DNA of 42,492 nucleotides from Hyphochytrium catenoides (Eukaryota > Sar > Hyphochytriomycetes > Hyphochytriales > Hyphochytriaceae): positions 1-42,492 of the forward strand of contig FLMG01001331.1 of assembly GCA_900088475.1 (NCBI GenBank), written 5' to 3'. The notes beneath the pieces are model-generated. The model searched no databases, was not told the origin of the DNA, and saw only the letters and a list, made by a program, of their open reading frames with translations. The position numbers were made by a program, and so were the translations under genes. This document shows positions 29,657-38,588 of this stretch, piece by piece. Numbering within the stretch: the stretch's first letter is position 1; each line of letters starts with the position of its first letter.

Positions 29657-32302
29657 TTAACTCCTTCTTCCTCCGCGCCTCTTGCCTTTAGCTAGGACTC
29701 GATAGGATACTGAGCCGGTTAAGAAGTAGAGCAAGGTGCTACTTTGTGGGACTGATGACGTCCTCTTTCCCTGTAAAGTCCTGGCCCAGTTGTGAGAGCA
29801 AGAGACGACGGCTAGATGGTAGAGTAGCGGGAGGGAGAAGACTATTATAGATGTCAATCTCGCGATGATGAAGCTATCTGTGCTATAGTCCACATCACTG
29901 ATGTCATCTCTGCCATTTGCCAATGAGTCCTCCGTTTTGGCAGCTCCCATCTCTAAGTACCTTCTGATATGAAAGATAGTCCTGAACCGCAGATTGAGGC
30001 TATCGATCCCGTAAAACAGTTCGTAGAGAAACCAAGCCTTGGTGAACATAAGAGGAAGTAGTACACCCACTCCAAGAAGGTGTTTGGATATTGCTTGCTG
30101 AGCCACGCAAGGTCTTCTTTTGCTGTCCTTGCAAGCTGTAGGCGGAACCATGCAATCAGTGAGAAGACAGGATATAAAGAGCAAACACCAAGCTAGGAGG
30201 GGTAGACAACGCTCGTCGTACTGAAAGGCATCCGCTATGGAAAGCAGCGCACAAACCGACTGGCCGACGAGGAACCAGAAGTCAAAAGAAAACTTCAAGA
30301 CCAAGCGCAGGAGCTGATAGTTCCACAAACTGGAGAGATAGAGTACGACGACCATATTCCAAAGCAGAACAGTAGCGGAGATAGCAGGTGATAGCCACTG
30401 TAGAGAAGAAGATTGTGGCGCGGCCCTTCGTGCCCATGCTACATAATAACATGCTGGGATCATCATGACTCCGGCAAGTATGAGAGACTGGACTGCCACC
30501 CGATATAGCGGACTCGGGGTTCCACACGAGACACCGCACCCCGACATTAGAAGATGGGGCTTGATGATAGGCCTCCTTGGCGGCCCCAACCGATCCTTAC
30601 GCTGTCTTCCTTGATCGAAGGAAGTCCCAACATCTTTTGACGGATGCTCTGGTGACTCTGGGACAATCAGGGCTGATCCTTGCATATTCCAGTTGCGACC
30701 CGCTCGGAGGCATAGAAGAAAGTGACTGAACCGGTTGGATAGCTTGGCGCTTACAAAAGCGAAGAAGGAACGGTCACTTTCCAGTTGAGTAGGCTTGGGT
30801 GGCACTATAATCAAGGGGACCAAGAGCTCGGGAGTGCTTTGCTTGCGTTGTTTAACCGGGTCGGGTCGGCTGTTCGCAGCAATGGTGGAAGGAGTTGAAC
30901 CACCAAGTCGACCTTCCACTCTTTGCAAGAGGAGTGGCCATTTGATATCTGAGCATGGGAGTACTCTCAATCTACGCCCTTCTCCCCCTCCAGCCGCCAC
31001 TGGAGGAAGAGGAGGCTCTGGTTGACTGGATTGGGGCTTTCTAAATCGTCGCCACATCGAGCGACTGCTCCTGACAAACTGAGGAAACAAATAGATGGCT
31101 ATAGTGGCGGCAGAATGTATGACAATATCCTCGCCACTCAGATAGCGAGAACCCAGAGGCCATCTGAGAACGTTGCCCCCTCTGAACACTCCGAGTCCAA
31201 CACTTCCAGCCAGAACTAGACAGAGCAAGATACCAACCAAGAAAGAGAAGAAGACGCCAACCCCAGACCTGAAACTACAGTGCCAGCTGTTCTCCATCGG
31301 CCCACCTAGCACACCCGTGAAGGCTGTTCCCGCTGAAAGAAACACGCCACGCCAGCCGCCCAGCATAAATCCTACTACTGTCCATAGTAGAAGCATCAGG
31401 AGAGTTACTGTTAAAATCTCAGCATTGTTAGCGACCTTCCTTAGCAATGGCGGATTTAAACCGAGAAGCAGGAGCATGTTGGCGGGTAGGGCGCCTAGCA
31501 GAGCCACGACGGAGAGCGGTGTTCCCAGTCTCTCTCCTACTACTAATGTCAAGCAGGACGCCAGTAGGGCAACGTCATGCAAGAAGCGAAAGACATAACC
31601 CAAACCAAGTCTCCCGCTCCATGCCACAAAAGCCAAAAAAGCTCGATGTCCCTTCTGCCCAAAGAGGATCCGACAGAGAGATGTGTTAAAGTCGACTATC
31701 ATTGTTTGAGAGTGCTCTTCCTCCTCGTTGGACCACAGAGGGGCAAGTTCCCAGTAGTAGCAAATGGAGTCCTTCTCATGCTTGCTACTGTCCTGTTCAC
31801 CAGTCCTTTCCTTTGCTGCTGGCAGCACCACTTCACCTGCCAGACCAGTCCCCGTTATGGTCCCACCCCCACAAGAGCCTGGAATATCTTCCACTTCCTC
31901 TGACATCGCCTGCTCTCTTTCCTCAGATTGATAATCTGCCAGTAAGTCCGCCTCCCGCTCATGTCTAAGAGACGACCCTTGCCAAGTGAGTCCTGAGCCA
32001 GCCGAATGTAGAGAGTCATCAGCCGAGCCAGGAAGCAGCTGTCGATGGGATGGGCCATGGTGTTTGCGAATCATTACATTATCTTGCGTCTTCTCTTGTG
32101 CCTCTGGAGATTCAATAGATGGTGACTGTTGGCAGCGGCAGGAAGGCGAAAGGGCCGAATCCTTAACCCAGAGAGGAGTAAGAGGAGCCTGAGAGAGAGA
32201 GGATATGCACACCTGATTGTTACATGTCTCCGAGCTCCCATCTCTTTCCCGCTCCTTCTCCACCTGCTTAGTAGTGCTCTCCATGCACTCTTCCTTTTCC
32301 AA
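29657..32302 (-). CDS. Array copy 4: multi-pass membrane protein of unknown family, 881 aa
   Basis: The longest paralogue, intronless. Its hydrophilic N-terminus is about 183 residues and rich in Ser, Glu and Gln, with no similarity I can see to the other N-termini. The core begins WELAPLWSNEEEE (184) and VDFNTSLCRILFGQKGH. The first half has LWTVVGFMLGGWRG, GGPMENSWHCSFRS (HC where copies 2 and 3 have HY) and SRYLSGEDIVIHSAATI. The loop has a proline run (PEPPLPP), IKWPLLLQ and VPLIIVPPKP. The second half has WNYQLLRLVLKFSFDFWFL, DAFQYDERC and TDSFIIARL. The tail is LYFLTGSVSYRVLAKG followed by a basic end. It groups with copies 2 and 3. Confidence 0.92.
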   Translation of the reverse strand: MEKEECMESTTKQVEKERERDGSSETCNNQVCISSLSQAPLTPLWVKDSALSPSCRCQQSPSIESPEAQEKTQDNVMIRKHHGPSHRQLLPGSADDSLHSAGSGLTWQGSSLRHEREADLLADYQSEEREQAMSEEVEDIPGSCGGGTITGTGLAGEVVLPAAKERTGEQDSSKHEKDSICYYWELAPLWSNEEEEHSQTMIVDFNTSLCRILFGQKGHRAFLAFVAWSGRLGLGYVFRFLHDVALLASCLTLVVGERLGTPLSVVALLGALPANMLLLLGLNPPLLRKVANNAEILTVTLLMLLLWTVVGFMLGGWRGVFLSAGTAFTGVLGGPMENSWHCSFRSGVGVFFSFLVGILLCLVLAGSVGLGVFRGGNVLRWPLGSRYLSGEDIVIHSAATIAIYLFPQFVRSSRSMWRRFRKPQSSQPEPPLPPVAAGGGEGRRLRVLPCSDIKWPLLLQRVEGRLGGSTPSTIAANSRPDPVKQRKQSTPELLVPLIIVPPKPTQLESDRSFFAFVSAKLSNRFSHFLLCLRAGRNWNMQGSALIVPESPEHPSKDVGTSFDQGRQRKDRLGPPRRPIIKPHLLMSGCGVSCGTPSPLYRVAVQSLILAGVMMIPACYYVAWARRAAPQSSSLQWLSPAISATVLLWNMVVVLYLSSLWNYQLLRLVLKFSFDFWFLVGQSVCALLSIADAFQYDERCLPLLAWCLLFISCLLTDCMVPPTACKDSKRRPCVAQQAISKHLLGVGVLLPLMFTKAWFLYELFYGIDSLNLRFRTIFHIRRYLEMGAAKTEDSLANGRDDISDVDYSTDSFIIARLTSIIVFSLPLLYHLAVVSCSHNWARTLQGKRTSSVPQSSTLLYFLTGSVSYRVLAKGKRRGGRRS

Positions 32303-33981
32303 GATGCCTCTTCGATACCGATGGAGGCGCGGCCACCACCATCATCACGCCGCTCTCCAGATCTCTTGCAAAGGGTGCTTTGCCCTCATAAGACTAACGA
32401 CCAGAGTCAAATGCATTGTGCATTGTGAAGTGGCCCTGCTGACTGCTGCTGCTTTGAAGTGGTGCTTAGAGTATCATTCCAAGGGCAAGCCTCGGGGGCT
32501 GGTGGCTAAGCTTTATTCGTTAGCTCTGCCGCACACCTTATAATCTGTTGGCAAAAGACAGCTTTTATCATCATCACCATCAGCGAGGTGCACCTCCAGA
32601 ATGCTAAGCTCAAGAAATAAGATTAGAGAGTCCCTCCTCCACAATGGCCTTGTCTTTCCTTGTCAGCAGGTGACTGCAGAAGATGATGGGCTAGAGGCGG
32701 GAAGAGAGCAGATAAATGGCCAGTGGTACCTCTTGAATCCTCCCATTCCTTCCACCATCTTTCTTCCTTAATAGCTTCTGCCATCTCTTCTGCTGCTTTT
32801 ACTTGCTGACTTCACGTGGGCCCTTCTCCTTCTTCCCACACCTGGTCCTTCGGTAGGCTTGCGTCACCGTCTCTGCTCCGCTCGTGCTCTTCTACTGCTA
32901 TCATCCTATTGAGCTTACACATCCCATCATCTTACTCCTCTCCTGCATCACTCTAGAGCGGCAGTGTAATGTGCCCTTGGCAGCTTGTACTTCTTCCTTC
33001 GCTTCTGGCGCTTCCCCTTGTGGTCTTCGCCAGCGTTGTACCCTCAAGCTACGGACAGGGAAGGGCGCTACACTTAGCTGCTAACGAGCGATTTTGGTGT
33101 AACGGTCCATTGGGTCTCAGCCTGATCTGTGGCCTCATCTGCCGCTTCTCATCAGTAGAATGAGACCCTCGGTCTGGTAGGGCTCATGCCTGAGGAGAGG
33201 GCTCATACTCTTCTCTAGCTCTGCCCTGTCTTGTCCTATTGCAGTGTCTCTCTCTTCCTTCTATCCTGGTTCTTATCTCCTTTTAACTTTCCCTCTGTCA
33301 GATGACCGCTGCCTGCAGCAGAAGATTGCATTTTGAGCTGAGTCCAACGATTGGCATCAATGCATTGAGTTTTGTCCAATGTAGAGAAATTGCACTGCAC
33401 GGGTCAAAGGTCAGTGTCCCCGTTGAATGAGCTATCAGCCTTTTGAGGGCGCATTAAGGGTTCAGGTAGACAGTGAGCTCCATCATATCGCTTGAGTCTT
33501 GCTATTAAACATGGGGGAACGGTGGAACCTTGCTCTGAACTTCTCAGCATCAAGCAAATCTATCTTCTTCGCCGTCCAGCGCCCTTCTGCTCTAACTAGC
33601 ATACGTTCCTCCTCAAGGTGTCCTTGAGCTTTTGAGCAGCTCAACTTCCTGACTTTGAAAGATTAGTCATCATCAGCCTCTCTAGTACAAAAAGAAGTGC
33701 GACTCAGAGCTAATATGCTTTCTCTCTTCTCCTCTCTTCTACAGATGACAATTCTTCCGGTCTTTCAGCAGTAGCTGCACTCCGGTTGTTAAACATGTAG
33801 CTAATCATGGCTGATGCATCACAGCGGTCGACCAAGGTAGAACTATTAACCTGTTGGCGTGGGGCTTGCCTGTTGCTCTTAGGGTTAGTCCCTAAGCAGA
33901 GGTCGACTAGGTTACACTAATCCTTGTCTCACGCTCCTCAAGATATAGCAACCTTGAATGGTGCCTGATTACCACCTGCTC
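32303..33981. other. Intergenic region between array copies 4 and 5
   Basis: About 1.7 kb, rich in pyrimidines on the plus strand (particularly 32740-33000). A run of CATCATCACCATCA is seen near 32568-32581. Plus-strand frames in this part are low-complexity and unsupported. TTATAAG on the minus strand at about 32540 could serve copy 4 but lies some 240 bases before its ATG. Confidence 0.5.
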
Positions 33982-36213
33982 TTACATCTTTCTAAGGCCT
34001 TGGGGCTCCACCTCCCCTGGTGACACTTTCGCTCTACTAGTACGGCTGCTTGTGGGGACTTCATATGAGACCAGGCCGGTTAGGAAATAGAGAACGCCTT
34101 CCTCAATGCTAGGTTCTGCTTGCTGGTTCTTCGCAGCGATCCCAAACCCGCCTCGAGCATGTATGACGGTCGTGCTCCGACGAGAGCCTCCCGGATCGGG
34201 AGCCAAGGGTCTTGGTTTGGACTGCCGCTTCGTAGAGGCTGTCAGCAGATGGTACAGGAAAGGAAGAGAGAACAGGAGAATGGATGACATTCTTCCAATA
34301 ATAAAACTGTCCGTCGTAACATCTAAGCTCGAGGGAGGAAGGATCCCTTGCGCGCTTCCTGCTCCCTCCTCTGTTCCAGCCAGTGATGGCGCCTCATTCT
34401 CTAGGTACTTGGTGATGTGAAGCGCTACCCTAAAGCGGAGGTGGCTGCTACCGCTTCGAAACACGAGATTGTACAAGAACCAGCAGTGAGTGGCCAAGAG
34501 AGGCAACAGCACGCCCCCTCCAATAAAGCGCTTCGTGATGACCAATGCTTTGCCTCCTGCTTGCGCATTGCTCGCGCGGCGGAGGATGGAGTCACTGCAG
34601 AGGGAAGAAACGAAGAGGATGCACCAGGCTGTGAGGCTAATGCACCGCTCATCATACTCAAAGGCGTCCGACAAAGAGAATAACAGCGCCATTGCTTGAG
34701 CGATCAGGAACCATACATCAAAAGAGGATCGAAGCATGAGACAGAGGACATCGTAGTTCCACATTGTTGTCAGATAGATGGCAATAGCAAAACTCCCTGT
34801 GAGGCTAAGGCTTGCCACCAGAGGAGAGAAAACCCCTAAGAGTGAGCAGTCCGGGAAATCTCTTCGAAGCTCTCCCAAACTGAGGCTTAAAGGGATTAGA
34901 ACAACGCCGAGACAGATAAGTATGCGCAGTAAGGACGCTCGGCGTTGTTCAGCGCCTACTCTATAGTGATGATGATGAACGGCGGTCGATGAGCCATCCA
35001 CAGCCCCCTGTTGCACCTCCGCGCATGGAGTGACAAGAGTGTGTCTGTTGCTAGTTCTTGAGTGGCAGCCAATCTCTAGCGGAGGTGGAGGGGATGGTAA
35101 GCCTGGCCCACGCTTCTGCTTCCGTTTTCTGACTCCCTTTACGAACCAATGACAGTTAGAGAAAAGACTGGCTGCAGATATAGAGGTATGGACAAAGGGT
35201 TTGCTTACGTCCAGCAGGACAACCGCCTGAAGAGGATCTTTATGTCCAATAGAGTCGCAGCAAAGCTGCTGTGTTTGCTCCTGTTGAGGTGACTCCCTAG
35301 CTTCAGAAAGAGAAGTTAAACGTCGTTGAGCAGCCATTGTCTCTTCAATGATAAGAGGCCAGCTCAGCGCGGAGCACTGGATCCTCTTGGTCTTGATCGC
35401 AGGTCCGGAGGAGTAGGCGCGGAATCCCTGATCTTTCTTGCGCATGCGCCAGTAGCTCACCGTGCGAACTAGCGGTCGCCCAAAATAAATAAGGAGGGTG
35501 GCTGCTATGTTAAGAACAATGTCCTCTCCTGTCAGCTGTCGAGTGCCAAGAGGCCAGCGAAGGATAGTGCCTCCACTAAAAACCTTGACTAGCACGCTTG
35601 CCATGAGAATGCAGTAGATGATAATAGCCATTACCAGGGACCATAAATGAAGGGCCGTGGACCGACAGAGGTAGTGGTAACTATCGTACAGGGGACCGCC
35701 AATAAGAGCCGTCGCTATAGCCCCAACAGACAGGAAAAGACCGCGAAGACCACCCATCATGACGCCCACGGTGCTCCAAAGGGCGACCATAAGTATGGCC
35801 ATGAACCAGAAGTCAGACGTAGCAGAGCTCAGCCTCACAAGGGTGGGATTGAGACATAAAACAAGCTGGATATGGACAGGAAGCCCTGCCAGTACCACAA
35901 ATGCTGATAAAAGGGTCCCAACCTTTCTTTCCACGATCAACGTTGCACACACAGCGACGAGCGACATATTATAGAGGAACGCCGACAACATGACGAGGCG
36001 CTTATGGCGCCTGAGGAAGCTGAAGAGGCGGCGATGTCCCTCAGGGCCAAAGAGCAAGCTACATATGGAGCAGTTGAAGTCTATCTTGGACCACGCCGGT
36101 TGCTCTTCTGTCCATAAAGCAGAGATAGTCCATGAGGTGACCGTGCAGGGAGACCCTAAAGGTTCATTAGGATTCAGCAGGGTGCTCTCGTCGGTTCTGC
36201 TGGAAAAGATCAT
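33982..36213 (-). CDS. Array copy 5: multi-pass membrane protein of unknown family, 743 aa
   Basis: The shortest paralogue, intronless, almost lacking the variable N-terminus: the core starts near residue 28 with ISALWTEEQPAW (the EEE run is shortened), then IDFNCSICSLLFGPEGH. First half: LWSTVGVMMGGLRG, GGPLYDSYHYLCRS, TRQLTGEDIVLNIAATL. The loop contains LSWPLIIEE, a basic patch (KGVRKRKQKRG), and a run of four His (VHHHHYR). Second half: WNYDVLCLMLRSSFDVWFL, DAFEYDERC, TDSFIIGRM. The tail LYFLTGLVSYEVPTSS is followed by a longer extension (about 20 aa) than in other copies. YDSYHY and RQLTGED tie it to copy 1, at the other end of the array. TATAAAC on the minus strand lies just before the ATG at about 36235. 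Confidence 0.91.
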   Translation of the reverse strand: MIFSSRTDESTLLNPNEPLGSPCTVTSWTISALWTEEQPAWSKIDFNCSICSLLFGPEGHRRLFSFLRRHKRLVMLSAFLYNMSLVAVCATLIVERKVGTLLSAFVVLAGLPVHIQLVLCLNPTLVRLSSATSDFWFMAILMVALWSTVGVMMGGLRGLFLSVGAIATALIGGPLYDSYHYLCRSTALHLWSLVMAIIIYCILMASVLVKVFSGGTILRWPLGTRQLTGEDIVLNIAATLLIYFGRPLVRTVSYWRMRKKDQGFRAYSSGPAIKTKRIQCSALSWPLIIEETMAAQRRLTSLSEARESPQQEQTQQLCCDSIGHKDPLQAVVLLDVSKPFVHTSISAASLFSNCHWFVKGVRKRKQKRGPGLPSPPPPLEIGCHSRTSNRHTLVTPCAEVQQGAVDGSSTAVHHHHYRVGAEQRRASLLRILICLGVVLIPLSLSLGELRRDFPDCSLLGVFSPLVASLSLTGSFAIAIYLTTMWNYDVLCLMLRSSFDVWFLIAQAMALLFSLSDAFEYDERCISLTAWCILFVSSLCSDSILRRASNAQAGGKALVITKRFIGGGVLLPLLATHCWFLYNLVFRSGSSHLRFRVALHITKYLENEAPSLAGTEEGAGSAQGILPPSSLDVTTDSFIIGRMSSILLFSLPFLYHLLTASTKRQSKPRPLAPDPGGSRRSTTVIHARGGFGIAAKNQQAEPSIEEGVLYFLTGLVSYEVPTSSRTSRAKVSPGEVEPQGLRKM

Positions 36214-36665
36214 GTTACCAAGCTCTGCGGTTTATACTAGTTAGTCCTTTGTCTTCCGTTTGACCGTTTTCGTTGTTAGCCCTTTCCTGCTGATTATCTG
36301 ATGCACCTACAGGTCAGCCTCCGGGTATCATTAGACAAGGAGCGGGAAGAGTTTATCCCATGGTCTTTCCCTTCTCGAATAACTTCTCGCCGCCAGTGAA
36401 AATTGGCTGATTAGCTCACACCGAGAGATCGCTGCTCTCAACTAACAAAGGTGATTATATCCTTCTGGTGGTAGGTTATCTCTATCTTGCTATAGAGGAG
36501 AAGTAGGCATACGTAGACTTGATCCAAGCTTTAGTATGTAAAAGAAGAACTTAGGAAGAACTAGTCCGTATGGAAGGTGGTGGCTGCTGCACCGGAGGCA
36601 TATGACGTGTGAGGCGCATAATGAACACCATCGACCTGAAGTAGGCTTCTATTTGCCATAATGCT

Positions 36666-37330
36666 TTGATGCCCCCTTCATGGCACTTCGAGAGGAGCTG
36701 TGGAGGGAGAGGAGGGGACGAAGAGAAAGGGATAGGGGAGGAGGAGGAGAGAGGATGGAAAAGTGCCCGAGCGAGCATGGCGAGAAGAGAGGGAAGTTGG
36801 TGGCAGGAGGTGAGGAAGCAATCAGTGTTGACAGGCAGGCAGGACCACCGCCTGTCTCCGTGGGCTGAAGAAGAAACTGCTGATGTTCGCCGTTGTTTGG
36901 GTCAGAGGAGGGATGATGGGCTTCGGACTTCGGACAGGCCTTTACCTTTTGGGGTTAAGTGGGCTTCATAGGTAGTTAACCAAGTTTTAGTAAGTTATGG
37001 ATGCATCTGCATTGGCTTCTTCTCCGCTGGGCAAAGATGAAAGGGGAAAGACGACGAAGAGGATCAAGAGGAGGAGGAACGAAGACAAGAAGCCTTGAAC
37101 AGCAGGACAAAGGACACTGATGAGGAGGTGCGTAAGAAGGATGATGTCCATAATGGTGCACGGAGAAGTGAAGTACACAGTGAGGAGGAAGACGAGTACG
37201 GGCGACGATAATAGCAGGGAAGGAGAGTAGTAGGAGCTGAGGAGAGGCAGAAAGAAGGACGGAGAGCAGCTGATGAGGAGCAACCGGACGAAGAAGAGAA
37301 GAAGGACCAAGGACACACCGCGACTGTCCT
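36666..37330. repeat. Purine-rich (GA) low-complexity tracts
   Basis: The plus strand at about 36690-36800 and 37020-37320 is dominated by GAGGAG, GAAGA and GGAGG units. Apparent frames through it (Leu/Ser-rich on one strand, Glu/Arg-rich on the other) are composition artefacts. It lies roughly 0.45-1.1 kb upstream of copy 5. Confidence 0.65.
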
Positions 37331-38279
37331 CGATAATGGTAGTACTAGTGGTGGTAGTGTACCATCAGCACACGCTCCTCGCCCCAGTTGTCATTGTGGT
37401 TGCATTATACTGTCGTTGGTCTGTCTCTATTATATTACCACCACCACCGCTCTCGGTGGAATATCCAGGGAGGGATATTAGGTTTTCCTGGCGCGGGTGT
37501 AGGATGGGCTGACCCTCCGTCACTTTCAAATTTCCTCGGTCAGCCTCAGCCTCTGCCGCCTGCTCAAAATCTAGACACAGCGGCAACGGATAGAAGAAGC
37601 ACAGCTGATTGACTAGACCTATGCGCTGCCGCAGAACAGTCAACCGCTCTCCTCTTAATTTGTAAGAGGATATCATCATCATCAACGACACAGAGAGTCT
37701 TAATGCATTCTAGTGTGCTCGATCGTCCTCAAGGTCCTGTCCGCTGCTGCTACCCGTCTGAGCCTTCTGGGTTGGCTGAGGAAGATGAAGGGATGACAGT
37801 GTCACATAGCAGAAAACAACCCTGTTTGGTATTATCGTCATTGCTAGTCGGACCGGCAGGGCAGCAGCAGTGCTGGTGCGTGCTGGTGGAGTAGTAAGGC
37901 CAACGTAGCACGCAGCAGAACTTTATGTACATAGTTATGAGAAGTAGGTCTCCATGCTTTAGACCTCCGACCTAACAAAGGGGCTAAGTGAATATCGTCG
38001 TCCCAAAGTGAGAGTGTATGAAAAAAAGTTGCAGGGTGGCAGCAACCTGCTGCAGCGAGCTTTCTTTCCCCCTTGCCTTTAGCAAAAGGGCTAGAGTTGG
38101 ACACCCTTCCCTTCTCGGCAGGATTCTTTCTTGACACAGCAGTTAGAAGATTAGCGGCTCCTCTCCACACTTACTCCCGGAAAAAACTCGTCATCCACGA
38201 CAGCCGTCGTTGTCATAAGCTGCATACCTTAGAAAGAGTTACAGAGTCTCCTAGACCTCTTCTGACAAAAGCTTGAGCT

Positions 38280-38588
38280 CTAGAATAATTCACAGCTTCC
38301 GTTCATGAGTCTCCCAAATGTGTACGACGACTGAGCGGCAGAAAGAAGGCTGTCTGTCTCATTATCGTTTTCCGTTGCAGGCGTCGTGAGAAGCGATGAT
38401 ACCTTCACTACAAGGAGCGGAAACATGATCAATGGAAATGGAAGGGTTGGGGAAGATTGAAAAGACCGAACTGCGACAAATGGAGCCTCAGCACGTGGGG
38501 TTGAGAGACAGTCCGCCTCCAAGCTATGCGCAGTAATAATGGATGCAACAACGATAATGTACGAGTAGGCTGCTATTATTCTATTCAT
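38280..38588 (-). CDS. Possible small secreted protein, 102 aa
   Basis: Minus-strand frame starting with ATG. The first residues, MNRIIAAYSYIIVVASIITA, form a convincing signal peptide, with possible cleavage before HSLEADC. A second hydrophobic stretch (FPLIMFPLLVVKV) lies mid-protein, and NETDS and NGSCE offer N-glycosylation sites. No family recognised. It could be the first exon of a spliced gene. Only composition and the signal-like start support it. Confidence 0.35.
   Translation of the reverse strand: MNRIIAAYSYIIVVASIITAHSLEADCLSTPRAEAPFVAVRSFQSSPTLPFPLIMFPLLVVKVSSLLTTPATENDNETDSLLSAAQSSYTFGRLMNGSCELF

Noticed and set aside
16559-36213. Long plus-strand frames antisense to the array genes (for example 17466-17966)
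   Set aside because: They are shadows of the strongly coding minus-strand frames; no independent promoter or domain.
36666-37330. Glu/Arg-rich and Leu/Ser-rich frames on both strands
   Set aside because: They arise from GA-rich low-complexity DNA and mirror each other on opposite strands.
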